Shown here piece after piece: positions 10,229 through 24,507 of a DNA stretch of 64,000 nt. Every line of letters starts with the position of its first letter. The first letter of the stretch is position 1. The position numbers and the translations under genes are program-made. Where the stretch lies: contig JAFIHA010000048.1 of the NCBI GenBank assembly GCA_017848965.1, positions 62,001 to 126,000 on the forward strand, given 5' to 3'. This stretch comes from Dechloromonas aromatica (nom. nud.). GTDB lineage: Bacteria > Pseudomonadota > Gammaproteobacteria > Burkholderiales > Rhodocyclaceae. The notes under the pieces were generated by a model. That model saw only the letters and a list, made by a program, of their open reading frames with translations, was not told the origin of the DNA and made no database searches.

Positions 10229-10705
10229 TTATTCGTAACGGATGTCGATGATTTCGTACTCGCGGATACCGCCGGGTGCCTGCACCTGCGCGATATCGCC
10301 AGCGTACTTGCCGATCAACGCGCGAGCCACCGGCGAATTCACCGAAATCTTGCCGGTCTTGATGTCCGCCTCGTCCTCGCCAACGATCTGGTAAGTCACC
10401 GTATCGCCGGAATCCTGGTCTTCCATTTCGACGGTGGCGCCGAAAACGCAGCGACCGTCGGCATCGAGCAGCTTGGGATCGATGATCTGGGCGTTCGACA
10501 GCTTGCCTTCGATCTCCTGGATACGCCCTTCGATGAAGCCCTGGCGCTCCTTGGCCGCGTCGTACTCGGCGTTTTCGGAGAGGTCGCCATGCGCACGCGC
10601 TTCGGCAATCGCCCCGATCACCCAGGGTCGATCAACGGTTTTCAGGCGATGCAGTTCTTCGCGCAGTCGCTCCGCGCCATTGACGGTCAGTGGAACCTTG
10701 TTCAT
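10229..10705 (-). CDS. greA: Transcription elongation factor GreA
   Basis: Rescues backtracked RNA polymerase by stimulating cleavage of the nascent transcript. With ATG at 10705 the product is 158 residues ([20 protein letters not shown]). The N-terminal antiparallel coiled coil (about 1-75) carries the acidic tip [20 protein letters not shown]. The C-terminal FKBP-like domain ends in [10 protein letters not shown]. It follows carB after a strong terminator hairpin, so it may have its own promoter. Confidence 0.97.
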   Translation of the reverse strand: MNKVPLTVNGAERLREELHRLKTVDRPWVIGAIAEARAHGDLSENAEYDAAKERQGFIEGRIQEIEGKLSNAQIIDPKLLDADGRCVFGATVEMEDQDSGDTVTYQIVGEDEADIKTGKISVNSPVARALIGKYAGDIAQVQAPGGIREYEIIDIRYE

Positions 10706-10726
10706 GTAAGCCTCGCTAAAAAGCAA

Positions 10727-10760
10727 ACCGCCGGCGCCCTAAAGTGGGCGACCCGGCGGT
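10727..10760 (-). terminator. Intrinsic terminator behind carB
   Basis: On the minus strand ACCGCCG and CGCCC pair with GGGCG and CGGCGGT, with a small internal loop and a six-base terminal loop. The hairpin is followed by TTGCTTTTTAG. It lies between the carB stop and the greA start and should end most carAB transcripts. Confidence 0.8.
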
Positions 10761-10772
10761 GGTACGAGTGAA

Positions 10773-13979
<3,207 letters not shown>

Positions 13980-14000
13980 CGTTATCTCTCTCTGTGCCGC

Positions 14001-15158
14001 TTATTGCGCGTTGTTGAGCGCAGCCACGCCGCGCGTCATGGTGTCGAGGAAGCGATCGAACAGGTAGGCCACGTCGTGCGGGCCGGGGCTGGCTTCCGGG
14101 TGCCCCTGGAAGGAGAAGGCCGGCACGTCGGTGCGGGCAATCCCCTGGTTGGAACCGTCGAACAGCGAGACATGGGTGACCCGCAGGTTGGCCGGCATCG
14201 ATGCCGGATCGACCGCGAAACCGTGGTTCTGGCTGGTGATCAGCACCTGGCCGGTATCCATGTCCTTGACCGGATGGTTGGCGCCGTGGTGACCGAACTT
14301 CATCTTCAACGTCCTGGCGCCGGAGGCCAGCGCCAGCAACTGGTGGCCAAGGCAGATGCCGAAGGTCGGCACGCCTGCGGCAAGAATCTCGCGGATGGCG
14401 GCGATCGCGTAATCGCAGGGTTCCGGATCGCCCGGGCCGTTGGACAGGAAGACGCCATCCGGCTGCAGCGCCAGGACGTCGGCAGCCGGCGTCTGGGCGG
14501 GAACAACGGTCAGCTTGCAGCCACGCTCGGCGAGCATGCGCAGGATGTTGCTCTTGACGCCGAAGTCGTAGGCGACAACGTGGAAGCGCTCTTCGCCACG
14601 TTGCTGGTAGCCGTCGAGCGTCCACTCGGCTTCACTCCAGGTGTAGCGCTCGGTCGCCGAGACGACCTTGGCCAGGTCCATGCCGGCCAGGCCCGGGAAG
14701 GCACGAGCGGCGGCCAGCGCCTTGGCTTCGTCGACTTCACCGGCGAGAATGCAGCCGGCCTGGGCACCCTTCTCGCGCAGGATGCGGGTCAGCTTGCGCG
14801 TATCGATGCCGGCGATGGCGACGATGCCGTGCTTCTTCAGGTAGACACCGAGGTCGTCCTGGCAACGCCAGTTCGAGGCCAGACGCGGCAAATCCTTGAC
14901 CACCAGACCGGCGGCAAAGTTGGCGCGCGACTCGAAATCCTCGGCATTACAGCCGGTGTTGCCGATATGCGGATAGGTCAGGGTGACAATCTGACGACAG
15001 TAGGACGGATCGGTCAGAATTTCCTGGTAGCCGGTGATCGCGGTGTTGAAAACGACTTCACCGCTGGTTACGCCGTCGGCGCCGATGGATTGGCCCTTGA
15101 AAACCGTCCCGTCGGCGAGGGCGAGGATGGCGGGTGTGAATGAGGGCAGCAGCGACAC
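14001..15158 (-). CDS. carA: Carbamoyl-phosphate synthase small subunit (glutaminase)
   Basis: Class I glutamine amidotransferase subunit that feeds ammonia to CarB. I choose the GTG at 15158 (385 residues) because a clear AGGAG lies 8 bases upstream. The in-frame ATG at 15191 lacks a ribosome-binding site, and the residues between do not look conserved. The N-terminal small-subunit domain contains [20 protein letters not shown]. The C-terminal amidotransferase domain has the nucleophile in [15 protein letters not shown] and the His/Glu pair in [12 protein letters not shown] hairpin lies just upstream in the leader. Confidence 0.97.
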   Translation of the reverse strand: MSLLPSFTPAILALADGTVFKGQSIGADGVTSGEVVFNTAITGYQEILTDPSYCRQIVTLTYPHIGNTGCNAEDFESRANFAAGLVVKDLPRLASNWRCQDDLGVYLKKHGIVAIAGIDTRKLTRILREKGAQAGCILAGEVDEAKALAAARAFPGLAGMDLAKVVSATERYTWSEAEWTLDGYQQRGEERFHVVAYDFGVKSNILRMLAERGCKLTVVPAQTPAADVLALQPDGVFLSNGPGDPEPCDYAIAAIREILAAGVPTFGICLGHQLLALASGARTLKMKFGHHGANHPVKDMDTGQVLITSQNHGFAVDPASMPANLRVTHVSLFDGSNQGIARTDVPAFSFQGHPEASPGPHDVAYLFDRFLDTMTRGVAALNNAQ

Positions 15159-15196
15159 GTCAGCTCTCCTGTAATTTTTCTGCTCGTTCATGTGCC

Positions 15197-15224
15197 AAGC
15201 GGGAAGGCTCGCGCCTCCCCGCTT
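15197..15224 (-). promoter_or_regulatory. GNRA-capped hairpin in the carA leader
   Basis: On the minus-strand RNA AAGCGGGGAGGC pairs with GCCUUCCCGCUU over 12 bp (one G-U) around a GCGA tetraloop. On the plus strand the same position is an A-C mismatch, so the fold is complete only in the carA transcript. It ends about 38 bases upstream of the GTG start. No U-tract follows in the carA direction, so it is not a simple terminator for that strand. Confidence 0.5.
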
Positions 15225-15274
15225 GTGCTTTTTAACCTTGCCATTTTAGCCGCAAAGGCCCTTTTCAGGCAAAT

Positions 15275-17833
15275 TCAAGGCATTACGCGATTGTCCACGA
15301 AGGCCTGCAGACGCGGCCGGATGCTTTCCATCTCGGCCGCCAGCGCATGGAAAATATCCTGACAGCGCGTCCAATCGACCGACTCGCGCATCACCTCATG
15401 CTCAACCTCCAGCGCATGCTGGCGCGCCTGCTCGGCATGGAACATGGCCAGCAGCCCCTTCAGGGTATGCGCATGCAGACGGCTCGCCACTGCTTCACGG
15501 CCGGCCAGCGCACCGGCGAGATTGTCGAGATGGCCCTTCCATTCACTGAGGAACATTTCAGCCATAGTCGCCAGCAGGTCGACATCACCGAGGTTCTCGA
15601 GGGCTGATTTCAGATCCAGCGCGTGCAATACCGTCGACATTTCCGGCATCGCTACCGCTGACCCAGCAACCGACTCAACCTCGCCACCAACCCTGCGCAA
15701 GGCCGCAAACAAGGCTTCCGGCCGTAGCGGCTTGGAAAGGTAGTCGTTCATGCCGGCAGCCAGGCAACGCTCGCGGTCGCTCTCCATGGCATTGGCGGTC
15801 ATTGCGATGATGTGAATCGGCTTCAGTTCGTGCGAGATCACCCAACTGCGCCGCATTTCGTGCGAGCGAATGGTTTCGGTGGCTTCAATACCCCCCATGA
15901 CCGGCATCTGCAGGTCCATCAGGATGACATCGAACGCCCCCTCATCGAACATATCGACCGCCTCGGCGCCATTGTTCGCCACCCGGACTCGATAGCCGCG
16001 CCGTTCGAGCAGCCGCAGCGCCAACTCCTGATTCACCGGATTATCTTCCGCCAGCAACACGCGCAAGCCGCTCGCCTTAGCTGGCGCCTCGCCCAAACCG
16101 GGATCGAAGTCGGCCAGCGTCAACACCTCTTCCTCGCCCCGCCCGGACGCTTCCGCCAGCCCCAGAGCGACCTCCAGATCGCCAACCCCGACCGGTTTCA
16201 GCAGATGTACCGCTACCCCCAGTTCGCGCAGGCGCCCCAGATCGTGGCGTTGATTCTCCGTCGTCAGCATGACCATCATCCGCTCCAGCCGCCCGGAGTT
16301 GCGCCAGGTCTCGACCAGCGCCATGCCTGCCGGCGCCGGCATCGCCGCATCGACGAACAGGTAATCGAAGGGATAATCCATGCCGCGGCGCTTGTTCATC
16401 ACCGCCACCGCCTGCACCGGATCGCCAACCAGGGAAGCCTGCAAACCCAGCCGCAGCAGCAAGTCGCGCAGACACTGACCGGCCACCGGATTGTCGTCAA
16501 CGATCAAGGCATGACGCCCGGCAAAGGACTGGGTGCAGGCCGGCGGCGCCCCCATCGCCTCATCGCCGCCCAGCCCGACGGTGAAGTGAAAAGCCGAGCC
16601 CTGCCCCGGTTCGCTCTCCAGCCAGATGCGCCCGCTCATCAACTGCACCAGCTTGGCGCAGATCGCCAGGCCAAGGCCGGTACCGCCAAAACGCCGGGTG
16701 GTTGAGACGTCGGCCTGGGAAAAGGCGTCGAAGATGGCTCTCTGTTTTTCCTTCGGCACCCCGATCCCGGTATCGCGCACGGCAACGTGCAACTCGGCAC
16801 CGCCTGCCGCCTGCCTCGCGAGTTCGACGGCAATCACCACCTCGCCGGTCTCGGTAAACTTGATGGCGTTACCAAGCAGGTTGATGATCACCTGGCGCAA
16901 GCGCGTCGGATCGCCGACCAGCCGCTCGGGCACGTCTGGACGAATATCGACGACCAGTTCCAGTCCCTTGCGATGGGCATTGACGGCGAGAACGCGGACC
17001 GCTTCCATGACCACGTCGGACAGAATGAAGGAGACCGCTTCGACTTCCATGCGCCCGGCCTCGATCTTGGAAAAATCGAGGATGTCGTTGACGATGGTCA
17101 GCAACGATTCCGCCGACGACTTGACGGTTTTCAGGTAGTGGCGCTGCTCGGCATCCAGCTCGGTATCGAGCGCCAGTTCGGTCATGCCGATGATGCCGTT
17201 CATCGGCGTGCGGATTTCATGACTCATGTTGGCCAGGAAGGCGCCGCGCGCCTTGTTGGCCGATTCCGCCGTTTCCTTGGCGGCGATCAGGTCGGCCTGC
17301 GCCGCCTTGATCTGCGTGATGTCACGCTGCAGGACCAACATCCGCGCCGGCTCACCATCGCCGTCGCGGGCCGCCACCGCGCCACGCACCATGAACCATT
17401 GCCAGCCACCACTCTTGGCTCGCAAGCGGCATTCCAGTTCGAACCAGCGATCGCGGTTGCGAACGTGTGCCGCCATCCGCGACTGCAGCAGGCGCTGATC
17501 TTCCGGATGCAGCAGGCGCTGCCACTGGATGATCGAATCGTCGAGATCGGCCTGGGCGTAGCCCAGCATTTCCTTCCACTGCCGTCCGGAATCGATGGTG
17601 CCGCTACGCAGGTTCCAGTCGGCCAGCGCATCGCCCGAAAGCACGCTGTTCCATTTGGCAAAACCAGTCAGCGCACCGAAGGAAGCATCGACGCGCTGCA
17701 GCAGACGCTCGACATCATCGGCAAAAGCCTGCGCCCCGTGCTGCCGCGCCGCCGCCAGCCATTGCCGGTAACCGGCATCCCCTTCGCCGCCGAACAACTC
17801 TTCGAGCTGACGCTGCAGCAAACGGGATTTCAT
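15275..17833 (-). CDS. Soluble hybrid sensor histidine kinase (PAS-HisKA-HATPase-REC-REC-Hpt)
   Basis: An 852-residue cytoplasmic hybrid kinase with no membrane segment. In order: a helical N-terminus, a PAS domain (about 65-178), HisKA with phospho-acceptor H205 in [13 protein letters not shown], a HATPase with [11 protein letters not shown] and [12 protein letters not shown], a first receiver (LIVDDNPV ... FVDAAMP), a second receiver ([11 protein letters not shown] ... [12 protein letters not shown]) and a C-terminal Hpt domain with HTLKG. Start is ATG at 17833, 5 bases after the dapB stop. The signal it senses and its output partner are not evident. It interrupts the usual dapB-carA neighbourhood. 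Confidence 0.93.
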   Translation of the reverse strand: MKSRLLQRQLEELFGGEGDAGYRQWLAAARQHGAQAFADDVERLLQRVDASFGALTGFAKWNSVLSGDALADWNLRSGTIDSGRQWKEMLGYAQADLDDSIIQWQRLLHPEDQRLLQSRMAAHVRNRDRWFELECRLRAKSGGWQWFMVRGAVAARDGDGEPARMLVLQRDITQIKAAQADLIAAKETAESANKARGAFLANMSHEIRTPMNGIIGMTELALDTELDAEQRHYLKTVKSSAESLLTIVNDILDFSKIEAGRMEVEAVSFILSDVVMEAVRVLAVNAHRKGLELVVDIRPDVPERLVGDPTRLRQVIINLLGNAIKFTETGEVVIAVELARQAAGGAELHVAVRDTGIGVPKEKQRAIFDAFSQADVSTTRRFGGTGLGLAICAKLVQLMSGRIWLESEPGQGSAFHFTVGLGGDEAMGAPPACTQSFAGRHALIVDDNPVAGQCLRDLLLRLGLQASLVGDPVQAVAVMNKRRGMDYPFDYLFVDAAMPAPAGMALVETWRNSGRLERMMVMLTTENQRHDLGRLRELGVAVHLLKPVGVGDLEVALGLAEASGRGEEEVLTLADFDPGLGEAPAKASGLRVLLAEDNPVNQELALRLLERRGYRVRVANNGAEAVDMFDEGAFDVILMDLQMPVMGGIEATETIRSHEMRRSWVISHELKPIHIIAMTANAMESDRERCLAAGMNDYLSKPLRPEALFAALRRVGGEVESVAGSAVAMPEMSTVLHALDLKSALENLGDVDLLATMAEMFLSEWKGHLDNLAGALAGREAVASRLHAHTLKGLLAMFHAEQARQHALEVEHEVMRESVDWTRCQDIFHALAAEMESIRPRLQAFVDNRVMP

Positions 17834-17838
17834 GACCG

Positions 17839-19132
<1,294 letters not shown>

Positions 19133-19167
19133 GCGGGCTTCCGGAAATTTCGTAACGGCGTTGAAGC

Positions 19168-19180
19168 GGTATATCATACC
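19168..19180. promoter_or_regulatory. Small palindrome in the bamE-fur divergent region
   Basis: GGTAT-ATC-ATACC is an interrupted 5-3-5 inverted repeat. On the minus strand it contains TATGAT, a good -10 match for bamE, although no convincing -35 is seen at the right distance. It may be a promoter core with an overlapping operator. It is too short to assign to a regulator and does not match the 19-bp Fur box. Confidence 0.3.
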
Positions 19181-19227
19181 CGAAATCCTCCTTGCCCAGC
19201 CCCGCGTAACATCAGGAACCCAACACG

Positions 19228-19680
19228 ATGAGTGACCCGCAGAGCCTCAAAAGCATCGGCCTGAAAGCCACTTTCCCGCGCCTCAAGATTCTTGAGTTGT
19301 TCGAAAAGGGTACGATGCGGCACATGACGGCGGAAGATGTCTATCGCATGCTCATCGCGGAAAACATGGACATCGGTCTGGCGACGGTTTACCGGGTGCT
19401 GACCCAGTTCGAACAGGCCGGCCTGCTTGAGCGCCATTTTTTCGAAGCCGGCAAGGCGGTCTTCGAAATCAACCACGGCAAGCACCACGACCACCTGGTC
19501 TGTGTCGAATGCGGCCGGGTCGAAGAGTTCTACGATCCTGAAATCGAACGCCGGCAGAAACTGATTGCCGAAGAGCGCGGCTTCAAGATCCAGGACCACG
19601 CACTCTACATCTACGGCGTCTGCAGCCACCACCAGGCCAATCCCGGGCAGGAAGCGGACGAATCCGACGCCAGCGAATAG
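19228..19680 (+). CDS. fur: Ferric uptake regulator Fur
   Basis: Metal-dependent repressor of iron acquisition. The product is 150 residues: an N-terminal winged helix (about 1-85, with [14 protein letters not shown] and [17 protein letters not shown]) and a C-terminal dimerisation and metal domain. The latter has [16 protein letters not shown] and a second Cys near the end (YGVCSHHQ). Start ATG is at 19228, 95 bases from the divergent bamE start. It converges on recN with 5 bases between the stops. Confidence 0.97.
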   Translation: MSDPQSLKSIGLKATFPRLKILELFEKGTMRHMTAEDVYRMLIAENMDIGLATVYRVLTQFEQAGLLERHFFEAGKAVFEINHGKHHDHLVCVECGRVEEFYDPEIERRQKLIAEERGFKIQDHALYIYGVCSHHQANPGQEADESDASE

Positions 19681-19685
19681 CTGCG

Positions 19686-21356
19686 TCAGCGCGCCTGCTC
19701 GGCGCCGGCACGCAGCATTTCGCGGGCGTGCTCCAGCGTGATTCCGGTCACTTCGACGCCGCCCAGCATGCGAGCGATTTCGCCGACGCGGCCGGCGTCG
19801 TCGAGCGGCTGAATCGCCGAGCGCGTGACGCCGTCGCGCGTCGTCTTGCTGACCTGCCATTGCCAGTCGGCCTGCGCGGCGACCTGGGCGAGGTGGGTGA
19901 CGCATAGTACCTGGCGCTCGCCCCCCAGTTCGCGCAGCAAACGGCCGACGATCTCGGCGACACCACCGCCGATGCCGACATCGACCTCGTCGAAAATCAG
20001 CGTCGGCACGCTGGCCGAGCGCGAGGTCAGTACCTGGATGGCCAGGCTGATGCGCGACAGTTCACCACCGGAAGCCACCTTGGCCAACGGCCTGGCGTCG
20101 TTGCCGGCGAGACCGCCGATGCGGAACTCGACCTGTTCGAGACCGTAGACCGCGGGATTGTCGAGCGCCGGCAAGGCAATTTCGAAACGCCCCGAGGACA
20201 GCGCCAGGCGGCGCATGATCTCGCTCACCCGTTCGCCCATGTCGGCGGCAACCTGCTGTCGCCCGGCCGACAGACGCTGTGCCAGCGTCCGGTAGGCGGC
20301 CTGCGCCGCATCGCTCGCCGCGCGTAGCGCGTCGACGTCGGCAGCGGCGGCCAGTTCGGCCAGCCGCTGCTGCCAACCGGCGAGCAGGGCCGGCAATTCC
20401 GACGGCGAAACGCGGTGGCGACGGACCTGGGCGAGAATCGCCTCGATCCGCTTCTCGACATCCGCCAGGCGCCCGGGATCGAGATCGACGCGGTCGGCGT
20501 AGCGGCGCAGCGTTGACACCGCATCGGCGAGTTCGGCCTGCATCGAGGCCAGCACGCCAGCGACGTCGGCCAGCGCCGGGTCGTAGGCGGCCAGGTCGGC
20601 GAGCCGCGTCGCCACCTGGTCGATCTGCCGTTCGCAGGCGGCATCGTCGTCGGCCAGCACGGCGAGCGCGAACTGCGCGCCTTCGATCAGGCTGGCGGCA
20701 TGGGCCAGGCGGCGATGCTCGCCTTCGAGCGTCTCCCACTCGTCGGCGGTAAACGCCAGCGCCGCCAGTTCGCCAACCTGCCATTCGAGCTGTTCGCGTT
20801 CGCGCTGCAGCGCCTGTACGCCATCATTCGCCGCCTGCCAGGCCTGTTCGGCATCGCGCCAGGTTTTCCAGGCGGCAGCGACTTCGCGCCCCAGGTCGAG
20901 CAGGCCGCCGTGACTGTCGAGCAACTGACGCTGGGCATCGGCCCGCAACAAGGACTGATGGGCGTGCTGGCCGTGGATGTCGACCAGCCATTCGCCGACT
21001 TCGCGCAACTGCTGGACGGTGGCCGGCGAGCCGTTGATCCAGGCGCGCGAACGGCCGTTGGCGTCGACCACGCGGCGCAGCAACAGGTCTTCGCTGGCGT
21101 CCAGGCCGTTCTCGTCGAGCCAGGCAGTCACCACAGGCAGGCCGGCGATGTCGAAAGTGGCGGCGATCTCCGCCTTGTCGCAACCGGCGCGTACGACGCC
21201 GGCGTCGCCGCGCTCGCCGAGCGCCAGCGCCAGGGCGTCGATCAGGATCGACTTGCCAGCACCGGTTTCGCCGGTCAGCGCGCCAAAACCGGCGGCGAAC
21301 TCCAGCTCCAGCCGGTCGACGATGACGAAATCGCGCAGGGTCAGGTGGCGCAGCAT
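19686..21356 (-). CDS. recN: DNA repair protein RecN
   Basis: SMC-like ATPase of double-strand break repair. The product is 556 residues: N-terminal Walker A GALTGETGAGKSILIDAL (about 25-42), a long alpha-helical coiled-coil middle (about 150-370), the ABC signature KVASGGELSRISLA and the Walker B LIFDEVDVGIGG, followed by a CVTHLAQVAA switch region. Its ATG overlaps the nadK stop by one base (TGATG), so the two are coupled. Intact and of normal length. Confidence 0.97.
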   Translation of the reverse strand: MLRHLTLRDFVIVDRLELEFAAGFGALTGETGAGKSILIDALALALGERGDAGVVRAGCDKAEIAATFDIAGLPVVTAWLDENGLDASEDLLLRRVVDANGRSRAWINGSPATVQQLREVGEWLVDIHGQHAHQSLLRADAQRQLLDSHGGLLDLGREVAAAWKTWRDAEQAWQAANDGVQALQREREQLEWQVGELAALAFTADEWETLEGEHRRLAHAASLIEGAQFALAVLADDDAACERQIDQVATRLADLAAYDPALADVAGVLASMQAELADAVSTLRRYADRVDLDPGRLADVEKRIEAILAQVRRHRVSPSELPALLAGWQQRLAELAAAADVDALRAASDAAQAAYRTLAQRLSAGRQQVAADMGERVSEIMRRLALSSGRFEIALPALDNPAVYGLEQVEFRIGGLAGNDARPLAKVASGGELSRISLAIQVLTSRSASVPTLIFDEVDVGIGGGVAEIVGRLLRELGGERQVLCVTHLAQVAAQADWQWQVSKTTRDGVTRSAIQPLDDAGRVGEIARMLGGVEVTGITLEHAREMLRAGAEQAR

Positions 21357-22255
21357 CAGCTTCCCTTAGGCCTTTCGCTCCACTGCAGCTTCTGGCGCAA
21401 CATCGCGAAATAGCTGTAGCCGGGCGGGTGCAAGAAGCAGATGGTGTGCTCGGAACGGTACAGGCGGACGCTGTCGCCCGGTTGCAGGTCGAGGGTTAGC
21501 TGGCCATCGAAGTGCACGCGCGGCTCGTCGGCGCGGACGACACGCAGCTCGATGTCGGCGTTGTCGTTGACGATCACCGGCCGGTTGGTCAGCGCATGCG
21601 GACACAGCGGCACCAGCGCAATGCCGGTCAGCGTCGGATGCAGGATCGGCCCGCCGGCAGACAGCGAATAGGCGGTCGAGCCGGTCGGCGTGGACACGAT
21701 CAGGCCGTCGGAGCGCAGGTTGTAGATGAACTCGCCGTCGATGAACAGCTCGAACTCGATCATCCGGCCGATCGCCCCCTTGTCGACGACAACGTCGTTG
21801 AGCGCCACGTTGCTTGCCAGTTCCTTGCCGTCGCGCACCACTTCGGCGGCCAGCAGCATCCGGTTCTCGCGCTGGAATCGGCCATCGAGCAGGTCGTCCA
21901 TGCAACTGAGCATGTCGTCGCGGGCGATGTCGGTCATGAAGCCGAGCCGCCCCTGGTTGACGCCGACCAGTGGGACGCAGTAGCGGGCCAGCCGGCGCGC
22001 CGCGTTGAGCATGGTGCCGTCGCCGCCGAGGACGATGGCGGCGTCGGCATGGGCGCCGATGTCGTTGAAGCCACAGGTGACCCAGCGCGCCAGGTCGACC
22101 CGCTTGCCGATGTGTTCGGCGGTCTCGCGTTCGACGAAGACCGAGACGCCGCGCTCGTGCAGATACTCCGCCAGACGGCGCAAGGACTCGGCGATTTCCG
22201 GGCTATGGTATTTGCCGACCAGGGCGATCGTGCGGGGATGACGGAGGCGGTTCAT
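21356..22255 (-). CDS. nadK: NAD kinase
   Basis: Phosphorylates NAD to NADP. The product is 299 residues from ATG at 22255 ([16 protein letters not shown]). The diagnostic [11 protein letters not shown] motif is near residue 75, and [20 protein letters not shown] lies in the middle. An in-frame ATG at 22273 would add 6 residues and has a better-placed AAGG site, so the true start is uncertain. It is divergent from hrcA with a 66-base gap and overlaps recN by one base. Confidence 0.96.
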   Translation of the reverse strand: MNRLRHPRTIALVGKYHSPEIAESLRRLAEYLHERGVSVFVERETAEHIGKRVDLARWVTCGFNDIGAHADAAIVLGGDGTMLNAARRLARYCVPLVGVNQGRLGFMTDIARDDMLSCMDDLLDGRFQRENRMLLAAEVVRDGKELASNVALNDVVVDKGAIGRMIEFELFIDGEFIYNLRSDGLIVSTPTGSTAYSLSAGGPILHPTLTGIALVPLCPHALTNRPVIVNDNADIELRVVRADEPRVHFDGQLTLDLQPGDSVRLYRSEHTICFLHPPGYSYFAMLRQKLQWSERPKGS

Positions 22256-22308
22256 GGGTGCGAATTCTTGCATAAAAAACGCCTTGCCGTGCCGCCGCCG
22301 CTTTTCGG

Positions 22309-22314
22309 TAGAAT
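22309..22314 (+). promoter_or_regulatory. Possible -10 element very close to the hrcA start
   Basis: TAGAAT matches the sigma-70 -10 box and ends 7 bases before the hrcA ATG. A TTGCCG -35 candidate lies at 22284-22289, but with a long 19-base spacer. If used, transcription would begin at or next to the start codon. No Shine-Dalgarno site precedes hrcA, which fits a leaderless message. Confidence 0.35.
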
Positions 22315-22321
22315 CGGCGGC

Positions 22322-23350
22322 ATGCTTGATGATCGCTCGCGCACCCTGCTCAAGACTCTGGTCGAACACTACATTGCCGACGGGCAACCGGTCGGCTCGC
22401 GCGCCCTGTCCAAATTCTCCGGGCTCGAACTGTCGCCGGCGACGATCCGCAACGTCATGGCCGACCTCGAAGAAGCCGGTTTCGTCGCCAGCCCGCACAC
22501 CTCGGCCGGACGCATCCCGACCGCCCGCGGCTACCGCCTGTTCGTCGACAACCTGCTCACCGTGCAGCCGCTCGAAGCGCACCAGCGCGGCGCCATCGAA
22601 GATGCGCTGCACGGGCTGCCGTCGAAGCAGATCATCGCCAACGCCTCGCAACTGCTGTCCAGCCTGACCCATTTCGCCGGCGTCGTCATCGCTCCCCGGC
22701 GCAGCGCCAACCGCATCCGGCAGATCGAATTCCTCAGCCTGTCGGACAAACGCATCCTGCTCATCATCGTCACCGCCGACGGCGACGTGCAGAACCGCAT
22801 CCTCAATTGCGAGCGCGCCTACTCGCCGAGCGAGCTGACCAGCGCCGCCAACTACCTGAACCAGAATTTCACCGGCCTCGACTTCGAGCAGATCCGCCAG
22901 CGTCTGGCCGGCGAGATCCAGCAACTGCGCGACGACATCAAGCCGCTCATGAACCTGGCCCTCGAGGCCGGCGATGCGGCGCTCAGCGAAAGCGCCCAGC
23001 CCTACGTGATCAGCGGCGAGAAAAATCTCCTCGATGTCGAAGAGCTTTCGTCCAACATGAAACGCCTGCGCGAACTGTTCGACCTCTTCGAGCAGCGCTC
23101 CAGCCTGATGCGTCTGCTCGACGTTTCGAGCCGCGCCGAAGGCGTCAAGATCTTCATCGGCGGCGAATCCGGCATCGCCACCCTCGACGAGTGCAGCGTC
23201 ATCACCGCGCCTTACACGGTCGACGGCCAGGTCGTCGGCTCGCTCGGCGTCATCGGACCGACCCGGATGGCCTACGAGCGCGTCATCCCCATCGTCGACA
23301 TCACCGCCCGCCTGCTCTCCTCGGCGCTCTCCCACAAGAACGAAAACTGA
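22322..23350 (+). CDS. hrcA: Heat-inducible transcription repressor HrcA
   Basis: Repressor that binds CIRCE operators, classically in front of groESL and dnaK operons. The product is 342 residues with an N-terminal winged helix ([38 protein letters not shown]) and the GAF-like C-terminal domain (IFIGGESG near the end). The ATG at 22322 is chosen because the family starts [17 protein letters not shown]. No CIRCE inverted repeat is visible in this window, even before grpE or dnaK. It overlaps hemH by one base. Confidence 0.97.
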   Translation: MLDDRSRTLLKTLVEHYIADGQPVGSRALSKFSGLELSPATIRNVMADLEEAGFVASPHTSAGRIPTARGYRLFVDNLLTVQPLEAHQRGAIEDALHGLPSKQIIANASQLLSSLTHFAGVVIAPRRSANRIRQIEFLSLSDKRILLIIVTADGDVQNRILNCERAYSPSELTSAANYLNQNFTGLDFEQIRQRLAGEIQQLRDDIKPLMNLALEAGDAALSESAQPYVISGEKNLLDVEELSSNMKRLRELFDLFEQRSSLMRLLDVSSRAEGVKIFIGGESGIATLDECSVITAPYTVDGQVVGSLGVIGPTRMAYERVIPIVDITARLLSSALSHKNEN

Positions 23351-24453
23351 TGCCCAGATTCCAGCCCGAACCGCCGTACCGCCACGGCAGCCCGCGCGGC
23401 ACCGCCGTCGTCCTGGTCAATCTCGGCACCCCCGACGCCGCGACGGCACCAGCGCTGCGCCGCTACCTCGGGCAGTTCCTCGCCGACCCGCGCGTCGTCG
23501 AAATCCCGCGCCTCGTCTGGTGGCCGATCCTGAACGGCATCATCCTCAACACGCGGCCGAAAAAATCCGCCGCCAAGTACGCCAGCGTGTGGACCCGCGA
23601 CGGTTCGCCGCTGCGGGTATACACCGAACGCCAGGCCAAGCTGCTCCAGGGCCTGCTCGGCGAGCGCGGCCACCGCGTCAGCGTCGCCTGGGCGATGCGC
23701 TACAGCCAGCCCTCCGTCGGCAGCGTGCTCGACCGCCTCAAGGCCGCCGGCCACGAACGCATCCTGATCGTCCCGATGTACCCGCAATACGCCGCCAGCA
23801 CCACCGCCACCGTCGTCGACGAGGCCGCCCGCTGGCTGCTGCAGACCCGCAACCAGCCGGAAATGCGCTTCCTGCGCCACTACCACGACGACACCGGCTA
23901 CCTGGCGGCGCTTGAAACCTCGGTGCGCAAACATTGGCAGCAGGTTGGCCGGCCCGCTACCGGCGATCGCCTGCTGATCAGCTTCCACGGTCTGCCCAAA
24001 CGCTCGCTGGATCTCGGCGACCCCTACTTCTGCGAATGCCACAAGACCGGCCGCCTGCTCGCCGAACGCCTCGGCCTCGCTGCCGAGCAATACCTGATCA
24101 CCTTCCAGTCGCGTTTCGGCAAAGCCGAATGGCTGCAGCCGTACACCGCGCCGACCCTGGAAGCCTGGGGCAAGGCCGGCGTGCGCCGGGTCGACGTGAT
24201 CTGCCCTGGCTTCTCCGCCGACTGCCTGGAAACGCTGGAAGAAATCGCCCAGGAAGGCCGCGACGACTTCCTCAAGGCTGGCGGCAAGGAATATCACTAC
24301 ATCCCGGCGCTCAACGACGCCCCGGACTGGATCGCCGCGCTCGCCGACATCACCGAGCGCCACCTGGCCGGCTGGGACACGCGCGGCGAACCCGATGCCG
24401 CCAGCCTCGCCACCGAAGCCAGCGAAGCCCGACGCTTCGGCGCGCCCTCTTGA
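23350..24453 (+). CDS. hemH: Ferrochelatase
   Basis: Inserts ferrous iron into protoporphyrin IX, the last step of haem synthesis. The product is 367 residues. [20 protein letters not shown] opens the domain. The catalytic histidine is H213 in [16 protein letters not shown], followed by the family CxCH segment [25 protein letters not shown] lies in the last third. The ATG shares its A with the hrcA TGA stop, so translation is coupled. Downstream is a probable heat-shock promoter for trxC. Confidence 0.98.
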   Translation: MPRFQPEPPYRHGSPRGTAVVLVNLGTPDAATAPALRRYLGQFLADPRVVEIPRLVWWPILNGIILNTRPKKSAAKYASVWTRDGSPLRVYTERQAKLLQGLLGERGHRVSVAWAMRYSQPSVGSVLDRLKAAGHERILIVPMYPQYAASTTATVVDEAARWLLQTRNQPEMRFLRHYHDDTGYLAALETSVRKHWQQVGRPATGDRLLISFHGLPKRSLDLGDPYFCECHKTGRLLAERLGLAAEQYLITFQSRFGKAEWLQPYTAPTLEAWGKAGVRRVDVICPGFSADCLETLEEIAQEGRDDFLKAGGKEYHYIPALNDAPDWIAALADITERHLAGWDTRGEPDAASLATEASEARRFGAPS

Positions 24454-24476
24454 AATCCCGGGCGGCGCCCACATAT
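24449..24476 (+). promoter_or_regulatory. Sigma-32-type promoter candidate for trxC
   Basis: CTTGAAA (24449-24455) and CCACATAT (24469-24476) are separated by 13 bases. The -10 differs by one base from the heat-shock pattern CCCCATNT. The spacing is identical to that before grpE and dnaK in this window. The -35 box overlaps the hemH stop codon; the trxC ATG is about 31 bases downstream. Confidence 0.55.
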
Positions 24477-24507
24477 CAGGATTTACTGATACAACGGAGC
24501 CCCCCCC

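Noticed and set aside
15159-15191. ATG at 15191 as the start of carA
   Set aside because: No ribosome-binding site precedes it, while AGGAG is well placed for the GTG at 15158, and the extra residues do not look like the family N-terminus.
15197-15235. The hairpin upstream of carA as an intrinsic terminator for the hybrid kinase gene
   Set aside because: In the minus direction no U-tract follows the stem. The T-run is on the plus-strand side, where no gene needs termination.
19133-19227. A Fur box for autoregulation of fur
   Set aside because: No sequence close to GATAATGATAATCATTATC is seen. Only the short GGTAT-ATC-ATACC palindrome is present.
21356-23335. A long minus-strand frame reaching from nadK back across hrcA
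   Set aside because: Only the nadK part (to 22255) has homology. The upstream part is the antisense of hrcA.
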